Shown: one piece after another, positions 1 to 8,906 of the stretch | How positions within the stretch are numbered: position 1 is the first letter of the stretch | Layout: every line of letters starts with the position of its first letter | Assembly (NCBI RefSeq): GCF_001580455.1 | Contig: NZ_CP010951.1 | Location: forward strand, 1,364,001 to 1,428,000 | DNA: 64,000 nucleotides | Direction: 5' to 3' | Source: Ramlibacter tataouinensis | Lineage (GTDB): Bacteria; Pseudomonadota; Gammaproteobacteria; Burkholderiales; Burkholderiaceae_C | Translations under genes and position numbers: made by a program | The notes under the pieces: generated by a model | Told to the model about the DNA's origin: nothing | The model's database searches: none | Seen by the model: the letters and a program-made list of their open reading frames with translations, nothing else

Positions 1-39
1 TGGGTCCAGCGCCCGGTCCGTGCGCGTGCGCCACGCCTG

Positions 40-1059
40 ATGCACACTGCATCCATGGACGGTCCTCCCCTGATCGACGTCGGCGCCCTCGTCGATCCCT
101 CAAGTACCGCGGAACAGCGCGTGGCGGTTGCGCGCGAGATCGACGCCGCCGCGCGCGCCTGGGGCTTTTTCTATGCCGCCAGGCACGGCGTGGATGAATC
201 GCTCGTGGCCGAGGTCGTGCGCCTGGCCCGTTCGTTCTTCGCGCAGAAAGAGGCGGTGAAGATGCGGATCCCGATGTCCGCCGGCGGCACCGCCTGGCGC
301 GGCTTCTTTCCCACCGGCGGCGAGCTCACGTCCGGGCGGCCCGACTGGAAGGAGGGCCTGTACCTCGGCAGCGAGCTGGGACCGGACCACCCGCGCGTGC
401 GCGAGGGCGTGATCCTGCACGGCGCCAACCTGTGGCCTGACATCCCGGGCTTCCGCGCCACCGTGCTGGCCTACATCGACGCGTTGGAGGCCCTGGGCCA
501 CGCGCTGATGCGCGGCTGCGCGCTGGGGTTGGGACTGCCCGAGCCATGGTTCGACGAACACGGCACGCGCGATCCCCTGCTGCTGCTGCGCTTCTTCAAC
601 TATCCGGCGCGGCCGGTTCCAGCCGGCGTGCCGGCGAGTTGGGGCGTCGGCGAGCACACCGACTACGGCTTGCTGACCATGCTGTGGCAGGACGAGGTCG
701 GCGGGCTGCAAGTGCGCACCGACCACGGCTGGGTGGACGCGCCACCGGTCCCCGGCACCTTCGTCTGCAACATCGGCGACATGCTCGATCGGATGACGGG
801 CGGCCGCTACCGCTCCGTGCCGCACCGCGTCGCCGTCAACACCAGCGGCCGCGACCGGCTGTCCATCCCGCTGTTCTTCGATCCCGACTTCGACACCGTG
901 ATCCAACCGGTGCCGGGCGCCGGCCCCGGCCAGGACGACAGCGGCCGGCGCTGGGACGGCGCCAACCTGCAGTCCTTCCAGGGCACCTACGGCGACTACG
1001 TGACGGCCAAGGTCGGCAAGGTCTTCCCGGACCTCAATCAAAAGCTGCAGCGCTACTAG
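40..1059 (+). CDS. 2OG-Fe(II) oxygenase, isopenicillin N synthase family
   Basis: Non-haem iron dioxygenase of 339 residues, the usual family length. It has the N-terminal DIOX_N segment and a C-terminal double-stranded beta-helix. The iron facial triad is visible: H206 and D208 in GEHTDYG and H262 in SVPHRVAVN. R273 and S275 (RLS) are the expected 2-oxoglutarate anchor. The substrate cannot be told from sequence. ATG at 40 is used; a second in-frame ATG at 55 (MDGPPLIDV) is equally plausible because no clear Shine-Dalgarno precedes either. The next gene, an aldo/keto reductase, follows after 79 bp on the same strand. Confidence 0.9.
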   Translation: MHTASMDGPPLIDVGALVDPSSTAEQRVAVAREIDAAARAWGFFYAARHGVDESLVAEVVRLARSFFAQKEAVKMRIPMSAGGTAWRGFFPTGGELTSGRPDWKEGLYLGSELGPDHPRVREGVILHGANLWPDIPGFRATVLAYIDALEALGHALMRGCALGLGLPEPWFDEHGTRDPLLLLRFFNYPARPVPAGVPASWGVGEHTDYGLLTMLWQDEVGGLQVRTDHGWVDAPPVPGTFVCNIGDMLDRMTGGRYRSVPHRVAVNTSGRDRLSIPLFFDPDFDTVIQPVPGAGPGQDDSGRRWDGANLQSFQGTYGDYVTAKVGKVFPDLNQKLQRY

Positions 1060-1138
1060 CGCTGCATGCCCCCAGGCCTTACGGGCGAGGCTGGGGCGAT
1101 TAAAGTGCCGGAACGATCTGTTCAAGTGAGGAAGCACT

Positions 1139-2140
1139 ATGCAGTATCGAAGGCTCGGAAAGAGCAACCTGCAGGTCTCCGCCCTGTGCCTGGGCACCAT
1201 GATGTTCGGCGACCAGACCGCGCTGGCCGAAGCGCGGGAGATCGTCGACGACGCGCAGGCGCGCGGAGTGAACTACATCGACACGGCGGATGTGTACACC
1301 CAGGGCGCATCGGAGCGCATGGTCGGTGAGCTCTTGCAGGGGCAGCGGGAGCGCTGGGTGGTCGCGACCAAGCTCGGGAACCGCATGTCCGACCGCCCGA
1401 ACGAGGGCCAGTATTCGCGTTCCTGGATGCTGCGCGAGCTCGACGCGAGCCTCTCGCGCCTGCGCATGGACCATGTCGACATCCTGTACCTCCATCGCGA
1501 TTGGGACGGCATGGACCTCGAAGAGCCGCTGCGCGCGATCGACACCATGCAGCGAGCCGGCAAGATCCGCTACTGGGGCGTGTCCAATTTCCGCGGATGG
1601 CGGATCGCAGAGATCATGCGCATCTGCGGCGAGGTCGGCATGCCGGGCCCTGCGGTCTGCCAGCCGTACTACAACCTCCTCAATCGCATGCCGGAGGTCG
1701 AGATCCTTCCCGCCTGCGCCCACTACGGCATCGGCGTCACGCCCTACAGCCCCATTGCGCGTGGCGTGCTCACCGGAAAGTACCTGCCGGGACAGGCGCC
1801 GGGCGCCGGCACGCGCGCGGGCCGCGGCGACCGGCGCATCGCCGAGACCGAGTTCCGGGAGGAGTCGCTGCGCATCGCGCAGCAGCTGCAGGCGCATGCC
1901 CAGGCGCGCGGCGTCACCCTCGCCCAGTTCGCCACGGCCTGGGTGCTCGCGCATCGTGCCGTGAGCGCCGTGATCGCCGGGCCGCGCACGCTCTCGCAAT
2001 GGCAGGACTACGCGCCGGCCCTCGAGTTTCAACTCTCGCGGGAGGACGAGGCGCTGGTCGATTCGCTGGTGCCGCCGGGGCATCCGTCCACGCCCGGCTA
2101 CAGCGACCCGGCGTATCCCTTGCCCTCGCTGCGCGGCTGA
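1139..2140 (+). CDS. aldo/keto reductase
   Basis: NADPH-dependent carbonyl reductase of the AKR superfamily (333 residues, TIM barrel). The start MQYRRLGKSNLQVSALCLGT is typical. The catalytic tetrad is recognisable: Asp and Tyr in YIDTADVYTQG, Lys in VVATKLGN, His in LYLHRDWDG. The C-terminal half carries the cofactor-binding GPRT region. GAGGAAG sits just upstream of the ATG. The substrate is unknown. The sequence resembles the tyrosine-auxotrophy suppressor/YajO-like AKR group more than the xylose-reductase type, but this is only an impression. Confidence 0.92.
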   Translation: MQYRRLGKSNLQVSALCLGTMMFGDQTALAEAREIVDDAQARGVNYIDTADVYTQGASERMVGELLQGQRERWVVATKLGNRMSDRPNEGQYSRSWMLRELDASLSRLRMDHVDILYLHRDWDGMDLEEPLRAIDTMQRAGKIRYWGVSNFRGWRIAEIMRICGEVGMPGPAVCQPYYNLLNRMPEVEILPACAHYGIGVTPYSPIARGVLTGKYLPGQAPGAGTRAGRGDRRIAETEFREESLRIAQQLQAHAQARGVTLAQFATAWVLAHRAVSAVIAGPRTLSQWQDYAPALEFQLSREDEALVDSLVPPGHPSTPGYSDPAYPLPSLRG

Positions 2141-2179
2141 TGCGACCTTCCGGCAGGCGGCGCGGTCACGGCGCCCGCC

Positions 2180-2545
2180 TCAGGCGCCGACCTCGAAGCG
2201 TTCGCGGAAGGCCTGACAAAACGAAGGCGTGCCGGCCAGCGTGAGGGTCAAGGTGACCCGGTGCGGCTCGGCCGGGGTTGGGCTGATGGCGATCTCGCTG
2301 CGGTGTTCGTCGTAGACGACGCGCAAGGGCAAATCGGGCTCCAGGGTGCCCTGCAACTCGTAGCCCCACTCGCCATCGTCCTGCACCCCAGCCGGCCCGA
2401 ACGTCTGGCCCGCCCAGCGCAGCACGGCGCTGATCTCCGCCAGCAGCGCGGGCAGCCGCTCCAGCCGTACCGAGGCCATGGCATCGAGACTGCCGCGCCC
2501 GGACTCCTCGTCCGTGAAGTCGAACTCCAGGTACTGCAGCTGCAT
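2180..2545 (-). CDS. conserved hypothetical protein, 121 aa
   Basis: Small acidic soluble protein beginning MQLQYLEFDFTDEESG with no signal peptide or membrane segment. I do not recognise a named domain. It lies 40 bp downstream of the MFS gene on the same strand, so it may be co-transcribed. The frame is open upstream to a TTG at 2563 (giving MVHAWRMQLQ). ATG 2545 is preferred because MxxxYLEFD looks like a natural N-terminus, but no Shine-Dalgarno decides it. Confidence 0.6.
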   Translation of the reverse strand: MQLQYLEFDFTDEESGRGSLDAMASVRLERLPALLAEISAVLRWAGQTFGPAGVQDDGEWGYELQGTLEPDLPLRVVYDEHRSEIAISPTPAEPHRVTLTLTLAGTPSFCQAFRERFEVGA

Positions 2546-2585
2546 GCGCCAAGCATGCACCAAAGGCGCCCTTGCGTGACAGGCG

Positions 2586-3932
2586 CTAGTCCCGCTGTTG
2601 CAGCAGCTGGTGGGTGTGCAGTGCCACCAGCGTGCAGACCGCGCCGGACAGCAGGTACAGGCTCACTGCGCCCAGTCCGAACCGGGCCGACAGGCCCAGG
2701 GCGACCAACGGCGCGAAGGCCGCGCCGATCAGCCATGCGAGGTCGGTGCTCAGCGCCGCGCCCAGGTAGCGGAAGCGCGGCTGGAAGTTCGATGCCATCG
2801 CGCCGGCCGCCTGCCCATAGGACAACCCCAGCAGCACGAAGCCGACCAGGATGAACAGGTTCTGGCCGGCGTCGCCACCACCCAGCAGCCAGGGCGTGGC
2901 CAGGCTGAACGCACCGATGGCGATGGCCAGCGCGCCCAGCGTGCGGCGGCGGCCGATGCGGTCGGCCAGCCAGCCCGATACCGGCATCGCAAGCGCGCCG
3001 AGGACGGCACCCGCCAGTTCCACGCGCAGGAACTGCGCGATCTCCTGCTGCGAATACAGCGCCACCCAGGACAGCGGGAACACCGTGACCAGGTGGAACA
3101 GCGCATAGGAGGCCAGCGCCGCAAAGGCGCCGATCACCACATTGGAGCCCTGAGCCGACACCAGCTCGCGCACGTCGCAGGGTTCCAGTTCATGCGCTTC
3201 CAGCTGGCGCTCGTACTCGTGCGTCACCACCAGCCGCAGGCGCGCGAACAGCGCCACCACGTTGATGGCGAAGGCCGCGAAGAAGGGGTAGCGCCAGCCC
3301 CAGTCCAGGAAGTCGGCCGGCGACAGGTTGGCCCACAGGTAAGCAAAAACGCCGCAGGCGACCAGGAAACCCAGCGGCGCGCCCAGCTGGCCCAGCATCG
3401 CGTACCAGCCGCGGCGCCCGGGCGGCGCGTTCAACGCCAGCAGCGAAGGCAGGCCGTCCCAGGACGCGCCCAGCGCCAGGCCCTGGCCCAGCCGGCAGAC
3501 GGTGAGCAGGGTCACGGCCAGCATGCCGGCCTTGGCGAAGCCGGGCAGCAGCGCGATGCCTACCGTGGAACTGCCCAGCAGCAGCAGGGCCACCGTCAGT
3601 TTCACGCTGCGGCTGAAGTGGCGCTGGATCGCCATGCCGGCCAGCGTGCCGATCGGCCGGGCCACGAAAGCCAGCGCCAGTAATGCAAAGGCATACAGAG
3701 TGCCGTTCAGCCGGTCCGCGAACGGGAAGAACACCGCCGGGAAGACCAGCACCGAGGCGATGCCGAAAACGAAGAAGTCGAAGTACTCCGAGGCGCGCCC
3801 GATCACCACGCCCACGGCGATGTCGGCCGGCGCGACGCGGGCTTCATCGGGGGAGTTGTCGGGGGTTGCGCCGTGGGCGCCTGCGAGGGGAGAGGGGGCA
3901 GAAGTCAGGGTCGCGGTGCCAGCAAAAGTCAT
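2586..3932 (-). CDS. MFS transporter, metabolite:H+ symporter-like
   Basis: Polytopic inner-membrane transporter of 448 residues with about 12 hydrophobic segments after a roughly 35-residue cytoplasmic N-terminus. GRASEYFDFFVFGIAS in the first helix and FVARPIGTLAGM before helix 3 are typical of the MHS (citrate/shikimate/proline-type) branch. ADRIGRRRTLG is the usual MFS loop between helices 8 and 9. It is transcribed divergently from cyoA across a 123-bp region containing two palindromes, so the two may share a regulator. The substrate is unknown, probably an organic acid by family. Confidence 0.86.
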   Translation of the reverse strand: MTFAGTATLTSAPSPLAGAHGATPDNSPDEARVAPADIAVGVVIGRASEYFDFFVFGIASVLVFPAVFFPFADRLNGTLYAFALLALAFVARPIGTLAGMAIQRHFSRSVKLTVALLLLGSSTVGIALLPGFAKAGMLAVTLLTVCRLGQGLALGASWDGLPSLLALNAPPGRRGWYAMLGQLGAPLGFLVACGVFAYLWANLSPADFLDWGWRYPFFAAFAINVVALFARLRLVVTHEYERQLEAHELEPCDVRELVSAQGSNVVIGAFAALASYALFHLVTVFPLSWVALYSQQEIAQFLRVELAGAVLGALAMPVSGWLADRIGRRRTLGALAIAIGAFSLATPWLLGGGDAGQNLFILVGFVLLGLSYGQAAGAMASNFQPRFRYLGAALSTDLAWLIGAAFAPLVALGLSARFGLGAVSLYLLSGAVCTLVALHTHQLLQQRD

Positions 3933-3961
3933 GAATACAGCTCAACAAATCCCAAGGCCCC

Positions 3962-3978
3962 TTGGACAAAATGTCCAA
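3962..3978. promoter_or_regulatory. 17-bp perfect palindrome between MFS gene and cyoA
   Basis: TTGGAC-AAAAT-GTCCAA is a perfect 6-5-6 inverted repeat in the divergent intergenic region, 3 bp from the FNR-like box. Its form is that of a dimeric regulator operator. The protein is not identifiable. Confidence 0.5.
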
Positions 3979-3981
3979 TGG

Positions 3982-3995
3982 TTGACCTGCGTCAA
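3982..3995. promoter_or_regulatory. FNR/CRP-family binding site upstream of cyoA
   Basis: TTGACCTGCGTCAA is a perfect TTGAC-N4-GTCAA palindrome of the CRP/FNR class, centred about 67 bp before the cyoA start. Oxygen-dependent control of a terminal oxidase by an FNR/ANR-type protein is common, which fits. Assignment to FNR rather than another family member is inference. Confidence 0.6.
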
Positions 3996-4055
3996 TGTCG
4001 CTACATTGCGGGCCAAAGCGCAACTGGTGTTTCCCCTGCGCTTGTAACAAAGCCC

Positions 4056-5120
4056 ATGATTTTCCCGCTCCGTTCCCTGGCCGCCCGCGCGGCCGCCATT
4101 GCCCTGGCCACCGCGTCGCTGACCGGCTGCGACTGGATCGTGATGAACCCGCACGGCGACATCGCCCGGCAGCAGGCCCAGCTGATCCTGACCTCCACCT
4201 TCCTGATGCTACTGATCATCGTGCCGGTGATCGCGCTCACGCTGTTTTTCGCCTGGAAGTACCGCCAGTCGAACACCAAGGCCGAGTACGCCCCGGACTG
4301 GGACCACTCCACCCGGCTGGAACTGGTGATCTGGGGCGCCCCGCTGCTGATCATCATCGCCCTGGGCACGATCACCTGGATCAGCACCCACAAGCTGGAC
4401 CCGTACCGTCCGCTGGAGCGCATCGATGCGCAGCGTCCAGTGCCGGCGGACGTCAAGCCGCTGGTGGTGCACGTGGTGGCGCTGGACTGGAAGTGGCTGT
4501 TCGTCTACCCCGAGCAGGGCATTGCCACGGTCAACGAGCTGGCGGCGCCGGTGGACCGGCCGATCCAGTTCCGAATTACCTCTTCCAATGTCATGAACGC
4601 GTTCTACGTGCCCGCGCTGGCGGGCATGATCTACGCGATGCCGGGCATGGAGACCCAGCTGCATGCCGTGATCAACCGTCCCGGCAGCTATGAAGGCATG
4701 TCGTCCAACTACAGCGGCGCCGGCTTCTCCGGCATGCGCTTCAAGTTCCTCGGCATGTCGGACGGCGACTTCGAGCAGTGGGTCAAGACCAACCGCGACA
4801 GCGGCCAGGACCTCACCCGCGCCGCCTACCTGAAGCTGGAGCAGCCGAGCGAGCGCGAGCCCGTGCGCCGCTACGGGAAGGTGGAAGGCGGCCTGTACGA
4901 GGCCGTGCTGAACCGCTGCGTCGATGGCGAACAGATGTGCCAGAGCCAGATGATGGCCATCGATGCCGCCGGCGGCGGCGGCAAGGGCGGCGTCACCGGC
5001 CTGACCCAGCGTCCCTTCGCCGGCGCGCAGCAGCGCGCCGTGGTCGCCGCCCTGTGCACCGTCGACAACCCCCTCGGCCTGCCGCAGTCCGAGCCGGCCG
5101 AAGCGGCCGCCCGCAACTGA
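4056..5120 (+). CDS. cyoA: cytochrome bo3 ubiquinol oxidase subunit II
   Basis: Subunit II of the quinol-oxidising haem-copper oxidase (354 residues). It has a lipoprotein signal (LTGC, Cys near residue 24), two transmembrane helices and a periplasmic cupredoxin domain. The YAMPGMETQLH and SSNYSGAGFSGMRFKF stretches are CyoA hallmarks. The CuA ligand set of cytochrome-c oxidases is absent, which supports quinol use. The C-terminus carries a Cys- and Gly-rich extension of about 80 residues, longer than in E. coli. ATG 4056 is chosen because it starts the lipoprotein signal, although the frame is open further upstream. Confidence 0.93.
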   Translation: MIFPLRSLAARAAAIALATASLTGCDWIVMNPHGDIARQQAQLILTSTFLMLLIIVPVIALTLFFAWKYRQSNTKAEYAPDWDHSTRLELVIWGAPLLIIIALGTITWISTHKLDPYRPLERIDAQRPVPADVKPLVVHVVALDWKWLFVYPEQGIATVNELAAPVDRPIQFRITSSNVMNAFYVPALAGMIYAMPGMETQLHAVINRPGSYEGMSSNYSGAGFSGMRFKFLGMSDGDFEQWVKTNRDSGQDLTRAAYLKLEQPSEREPVRRYGKVEGGLYEAVLNRCVDGEQMCQSQMMAIDAAGGGGKGGVTGLTQRPFAGAQQRAVVAALCTVDNPLGLPQSEPAEAAARN

Positions 5121-5137
5121 TTTCCGCCTCGCAAGAA

Positions 5138-7129
5138 ATGTCCGACCTGAGCCAACTGATCTTCGGCCGCCTGAGCTGGGCGGCGATTCCCCTGCACGAG
5201 CCGATCCTGCTCGCCACCTTCGCCGGCGTCGTCCTGGGCGGTATCGCGGTCATCGCGCTGCTCACCCGGTTCCGCCTGTGGACCCCGCTGTGGCGCGACT
5301 GGATCTGCAGCATCGACCACAAGAAGATCGGCATCATGTACATGGTGCTGGGCCTGGTGATGCTGCTGCGCGGTTTCGCCGACGCCATCATGATGCGCAT
5401 GCAGCAGGCCGTCGCCTTTGGCGGCGAAGCCGGCTTCCTGCCGCCGCACCACTACGACCAGATCTTCACCGCCCACGGCGTGATCATGATCTTCTTCGTG
5501 GCGATGCCGCTGGTCACGGGCCTGATGAACTACCTGGTGCCGCTGCAGATCGGAGCCCGCGACGTGGCCTTCCCCTTCCTGAACAACTTCAGCTTCTGGA
5601 TGACGGTGGGCGGCGCGGTGCTGGTGATGGTCTCGCTGTTCATCGGCGAGTTCGCCACCACCGGCTGGCTGGCCTATCCGCCGCTGTCGGGGATCCTCCA
5701 GAGTCCGGGCGTGGGGGTGGACTACTACCTCTGGGCATTGCAGGTCGCGGGGGTGGGAACGACGCTGTCGGGCATCAACCTGATCGTCACGATCATCAAG
5801 ATGCGCGCCCCCGGCATGAAGATGATGCGCATGCCCGTCTTCACCTGGACGGCGCTGTGCACCAACGTGCTGATCGTCGCCACCTTCCCGATCCTGGCCG
5901 GCACGCTCGCGCTGCTGTCGCTGGACCGCTACGTCGGCACCAACTTCTTCACCAGCGACCTCGGCGGCAATCCGATGCTGTACGTGAACATGATCTGGAT
6001 CTGGGGCCACCCGGAGGTCTACATCCTGATCCTGCCGCTGTTCGGCGTGTTCTCCGAGGTGGTCTCCACCTTCAGCCGCAAGCGCCTGTTCGGCTACGCC
6101 TCGATGGTGTACGCCACGGTGGTGATCACCATCCTGTCGTACCTGGTGTGGCTGCACCACTTCTTCACGATGGGTTCCGGCGCCAGCGTCAACTCGTTCT
6201 TCGGCATCACGACCATGATCATCTCGATCCCGACCGGGGCGAAGATCTTCAACTGGCTGTTCACCATGTACCGCGGCCGCATCAAGTTCGAGCTGCCCAT
6301 GCTGTGGACGGTCGGCTTCATGGTCACCTTCGTGATCGGCGGCATGACCGGCGTGCTGCTGGCCGTGCCGGCGGCCGACTTCGTGCTGCACAACAGCCTG
6401 TTCCTGATCGCGCACTTTCACAACGTGATCATCGGCGGCGTGGTGTTCGGCATCTTCGCCGGCATCAACTACTGGTTCCCCAAGGCCTTCGGCTACAAGC
6501 TCGACGAGTTCTGGGGCAAGGTCTCCTTCTGGTTCTGGCTCGTCGGCTTCTGGGTCGCCTTCACGCCGCTGTACATCCTGGGCCTGATGGGCGTGACGCG
6601 TCGCATGAGCCAGTTCGACGACCCGTCGCTGCAGATCTGGTTCCAGGTCGCCGCCGTCGGCGCGGGCCTGATCGCCATCGGCATCGGCGCCTTCCTGATG
6701 CAGCTGCTGGTGAGCTACCTCAAGCGCGACCAGCTGCGCGACGTCACCGGCGACCCGTGGGGCGGCCGCACGCTGGAGTGGGCCACGGCCTCGCCGCCGG
6801 CCGACTACAACTTCGCCTTCACGCCGGTGGTGCACGACAGCGACGCCTGGCATGACATGAAGCAGCGCGGCGCGCAGCGCCCGACGACCGGCTTCAAGCC
6901 GATCCACATGCCGAAGAACACCGCGGCCGGCTTCGTGATCGCCATGCTCGCCACGGCCATGGGCTTCGCACTGATCTGGCACATGTGGCTGGTGGCCGGC
7001 ATCAGCTTCCTGGCGATGCTCGCCGCGTCGATCATCCACACCTTCAACTACGACCGCGACTTCCACATCCCGGCCGACGACGTGACGCGCAGCGAAGACG
7101 CGCGCACCGCGGCCCTGGCCGCGGCCTGA
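5138..7129 (+). CDS. cyoB: cytochrome bo3 ubiquinol oxidase subunit I
   Basis: Catalytic subunit (663 residues, about 15 helices) carrying low-spin haem b and the haem o3-CuB centre. Ligand motifs are intact: HGVIMIFF, WGHPEVYILILP with the cross-linked His-Tyr, the WLHHFF pair for CuB, and AHFHNVIIGG for the two haem axial histidines. It couples quinol oxidation to O2 reduction and proton pumping in the inner membrane. The start is 17 bp after cyoA; MSDLSQLIFGRLSW is a normal CyoB N-terminus. The upstream open frame overlapping cyoA is not used. Confidence 0.96.
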   Translation: MSDLSQLIFGRLSWAAIPLHEPILLATFAGVVLGGIAVIALLTRFRLWTPLWRDWICSIDHKKIGIMYMVLGLVMLLRGFADAIMMRMQQAVAFGGEAGFLPPHHYDQIFTAHGVIMIFFVAMPLVTGLMNYLVPLQIGARDVAFPFLNNFSFWMTVGGAVLVMVSLFIGEFATTGWLAYPPLSGILQSPGVGVDYYLWALQVAGVGTTLSGINLIVTIIKMRAPGMKMMRMPVFTWTALCTNVLIVATFPILAGTLALLSLDRYVGTNFFTSDLGGNPMLYVNMIWIWGHPEVYILILPLFGVFSEVVSTFSRKRLFGYASMVYATVVITILSYLVWLHHFFTMGSGASVNSFFGITTMIISIPTGAKIFNWLFTMYRGRIKFELPMLWTVGFMVTFVIGGMTGVLLAVPAADFVLHNSLFLIAHFHNVIIGGVVFGIFAGINYWFPKAFGYKLDEFWGKVSFWFWLVGFWVAFTPLYILGLMGVTRRMSQFDDPSLQIWFQVAAVGAGLIAIGIGAFLMQLLVSYLKRDQLRDVTGDPWGGRTLEWATASPPADYNFAFTPVVHDSDAWHDMKQRGAQRPTTGFKPIHMPKNTAAGFVIAMLATAMGFALIWHMWLVAGISFLAMLAASIIHTFNYDRDFHIPADDVTRSEDARTAALAAA

Positions 7130-7147
7130 TCGCCCGGGAACGACAAG

Positions 7148-7771
7148 ATGGCATCCACGACCACCCTCACCGCCCACGGCGCGCCGGTCTTCTACGACAA
7201 CGGCGACCACCACCCGCAGCAGGGCACGCTGCTGGGCTTCTGGCTCTACCTGATGAGCGATTGCCTGCTGTTCGCCCTGCTGTTCGCCGGCTATGCCGTG
7301 CTGGGACGCAGTTATGCCGCAGGCCCTTCGGGCGCCGACCTGTTCGACCTGCCCCTGGTGGCGGTCAACACGGCGCTGCTGCTGCTCTCGTCGATCACCT
7401 ACGGCTTCGCCATGATCGGCATGCAGCACGGCAAGAAGAAGCACCTGCTCGTGTGGCTGGGCATCACCGGCCTGCTGGGCCTGGGCTTCCTGTCGCTGGA
7501 ACTCTACGAGTTCGCGCACCTGATCCACGAAGGCGCGGGCCCGCAGCGCAGCGCCTTCCTGTCCAGCTTCTTCACGCTGGTCGGCACGCACGGCCTGCAC
7601 GTCACCTTCGGTGTGGTGTGGCTGGTGACACTGATGTTCCAGGTGGGCAAACTGGGCCTCACGCACGAGAACAAGCGCCGCCTGGTCTGCCTGTCGATGT
7701 TCTGGCACTTCCTGGACGTGGTCTGGATCGGTGTCTTCACCTTCGTCTACCTGATGGGAGTGCTGCAATGA
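7148..7771 (+). CDS. cyoC: cytochrome bo3 ubiquinol oxidase subunit III
   Basis: Five-helix subunit III of 207 residues. FWLYLMSDCLLFALLFAGYAVL and the GTHGLHVTFGVVWL segment match the CyoC/CoxC family. It assembles with CyoA and CyoB in the inner membrane. It begins 18 bp after cyoB and its stop overlaps the cyoD start (ATGA at 7768-7771), indicating translational coupling. Confidence 0.95.
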   Translation: MASTTTLTAHGAPVFYDNGDHHPQQGTLLGFWLYLMSDCLLFALLFAGYAVLGRSYAAGPSGADLFDLPLVAVNTALLLLSSITYGFAMIGMQHGKKKHLLVWLGITGLLGLGFLSLELYEFAHLIHEGAGPQRSAFLSSFFTLVGTHGLHVTFGVVWLVTLMFQVGKLGLTHENKRRLVCLSMFWHFLDVVWIGVFTFVYLMGVLQ

Positions 7772-8148
7772 GCGGGCAACACACTGAGCACCACGATCAC
7801 CACGACGGCGACATCGGCTACCACGCCACCGTCAAGGGCTACGCCATTGGCTTCGCGCTGTCGGTGATCCTCACCGCCATCCCGTTCTGGCTGGTGATGG
7901 GCAAGATCTTGCCGGCCAGCTTCACCGCGCCCGTCATCCTGAGCTTCGCCGCCGTGCAGATGGTGGTCCACATGATCTACTTCCTTCACCTCAACGCCGA
8001 GGCGGAAGGCGGCTGGTCGCTGCTGGCGATGGTGTTCACCGTGGCGCTGGTGGTCATCATGCTGGCCGGCTCGATCTGGGTCATGTACCACATGAACACC
8101 AACATGATGCCGGTGCACGACATGCAGACCATGCGCAACATGCCTTAA
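7768..8148 (+). CDS. cyoD: cytochrome bo3 ubiquinol oxidase subunit IV
   Basis: 126-residue subunit IV with three predicted helices and a His/Asp-rich N-terminus. VHMIYFLHLNAEAEGGW is a typical CyoD segment. It overlaps cyoC by 4 bp. No cyoE (haem O synthase) follows, so haem O must be supplied by a gene elsewhere. Confidence 0.92.
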   Translation: MSGQHTEHHDHHDGDIGYHATVKGYAIGFALSVILTAIPFWLVMGKILPASFTAPVILSFAAVQMVVHMIYFLHLNAEAEGGWSLLAMVFTVALVVIMLAGSIWVMYHMNTNMMPVHDMQTMRNMP

Positions 8149-8162
8149 GGCATGCCCTGACG

Positions 8163-8906
8163 ATGGACGCCGAAGCGCGCGGCCCGCGGTCCAACGCCAC
8201 GCTGGCGCTGGTCCTGGGCTTCGCGCTGCTGGCGTTCATCGGCTTCGTGGCGCTGGGCATGTGGCAGCTGCAGCGCCTGGGCTGGAAAGACGCGCTGATC
8301 GACCGCGTCGACCGGCAATTGCGGGCCGCGCCCGTGCCCGCGCCTTCCTCCAACGCCACGTTGACGCGCGAAGCCGACGAATACCGCCGCGTCAGCGCGC
8401 AGGGCCGCTTCGACTACGGCCGCGAAGTGACGGTGCGAGCGGCCACTGCGCTGGGCACCGGCTACTGGGTGCTGACCCCGCTGCAGCGCGCCGACGGCTC
8501 CTGGCTGCTGGTCAACCGGGGTTTCGTGCCGCCGGAACAACGCGCTCAGATTCCCCGCAGTGATGAAAGCGCGTCGGTGACCGGCCTGCTGCGCCTCAGC
8601 GAGCCGGGCGGCAGCGTGCTGCAGGCCAATGTTCCGGCCGAGGGCCGCTGGTATTCGCGCGACGTCGCCTCCATCGCGCAGGCGCAAGGCCTGGCCGGCC
8701 CGGTCGCGCCCTTCTTCATCGACCTGCAGGCCACGCCGGCCACGGCAGCCGCCTGGCCGCGGCCGGGGCTGACCGTCGTCCAGTTCAAGAACGACCACCT
8801 CGTCTACGCCCTCACCTGGTTCGCGCTGGCCGCTATCATGGCCGGCGCCATGACCTACCTGGTGATCGACGAGCGGCGCCTGCGCCGGTTGACGGGAGCG
8901 CGCTGA
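8163..8906 (+). CDS. SURF1 family oxidase-assembly protein
   Basis: 247-residue SURF1 protein with one helix near each end (residues about 15-35 and 220-240) and a periplasmic domain between. GMWQLQRLGWKDALI and the central EYRRVSAQGRFDY motif are diagnostic. The family assists haem insertion and assembly of haem-copper oxidases. Its position between cyoD and regB implies a role in maturing this oxidase. The stop overlaps the next start by one base (TGATG). Confidence 0.9.
   Translation: MDAEARGPRSNATLALVLGFALLAFIGFVALGMWQLQRLGWKDALIDRVDRQLRAAPVPAPSSNATLTREADEYRRVSAQGRFDYGREVTVRAATALGTGYWVLTPLQRADGSWLLVNRGFVPPEQRAQIPRSDESASVTGLLRLSEPGGSVLQANVPAEGRWYSRDVASIAQAQGLAGPVAPFFIDLQATPATAAAWPRPGLTVVQFKNDHLVYALTWFALAAIMAGAMTYLVIDERRLRRLTGAR

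Noticed and set aside
4003..4025. A RegA/RoxR-type GCG-rich site (TTGCG...GCGCAA) just before cyoA
   Set aside because: The consensus is degenerate and such sequences are frequent at this GC content. By eye it cannot be distinguished from chance.
4871..7768. A 965-codon open frame on the minus strand opposite cyoA-cyoC
   Set aside because: Its product is a Gln/His/Arg-rich string with no domain, and it lies wholly antisense to strongly conserved oxidase genes. It is an effect of high GC at third codon positions.
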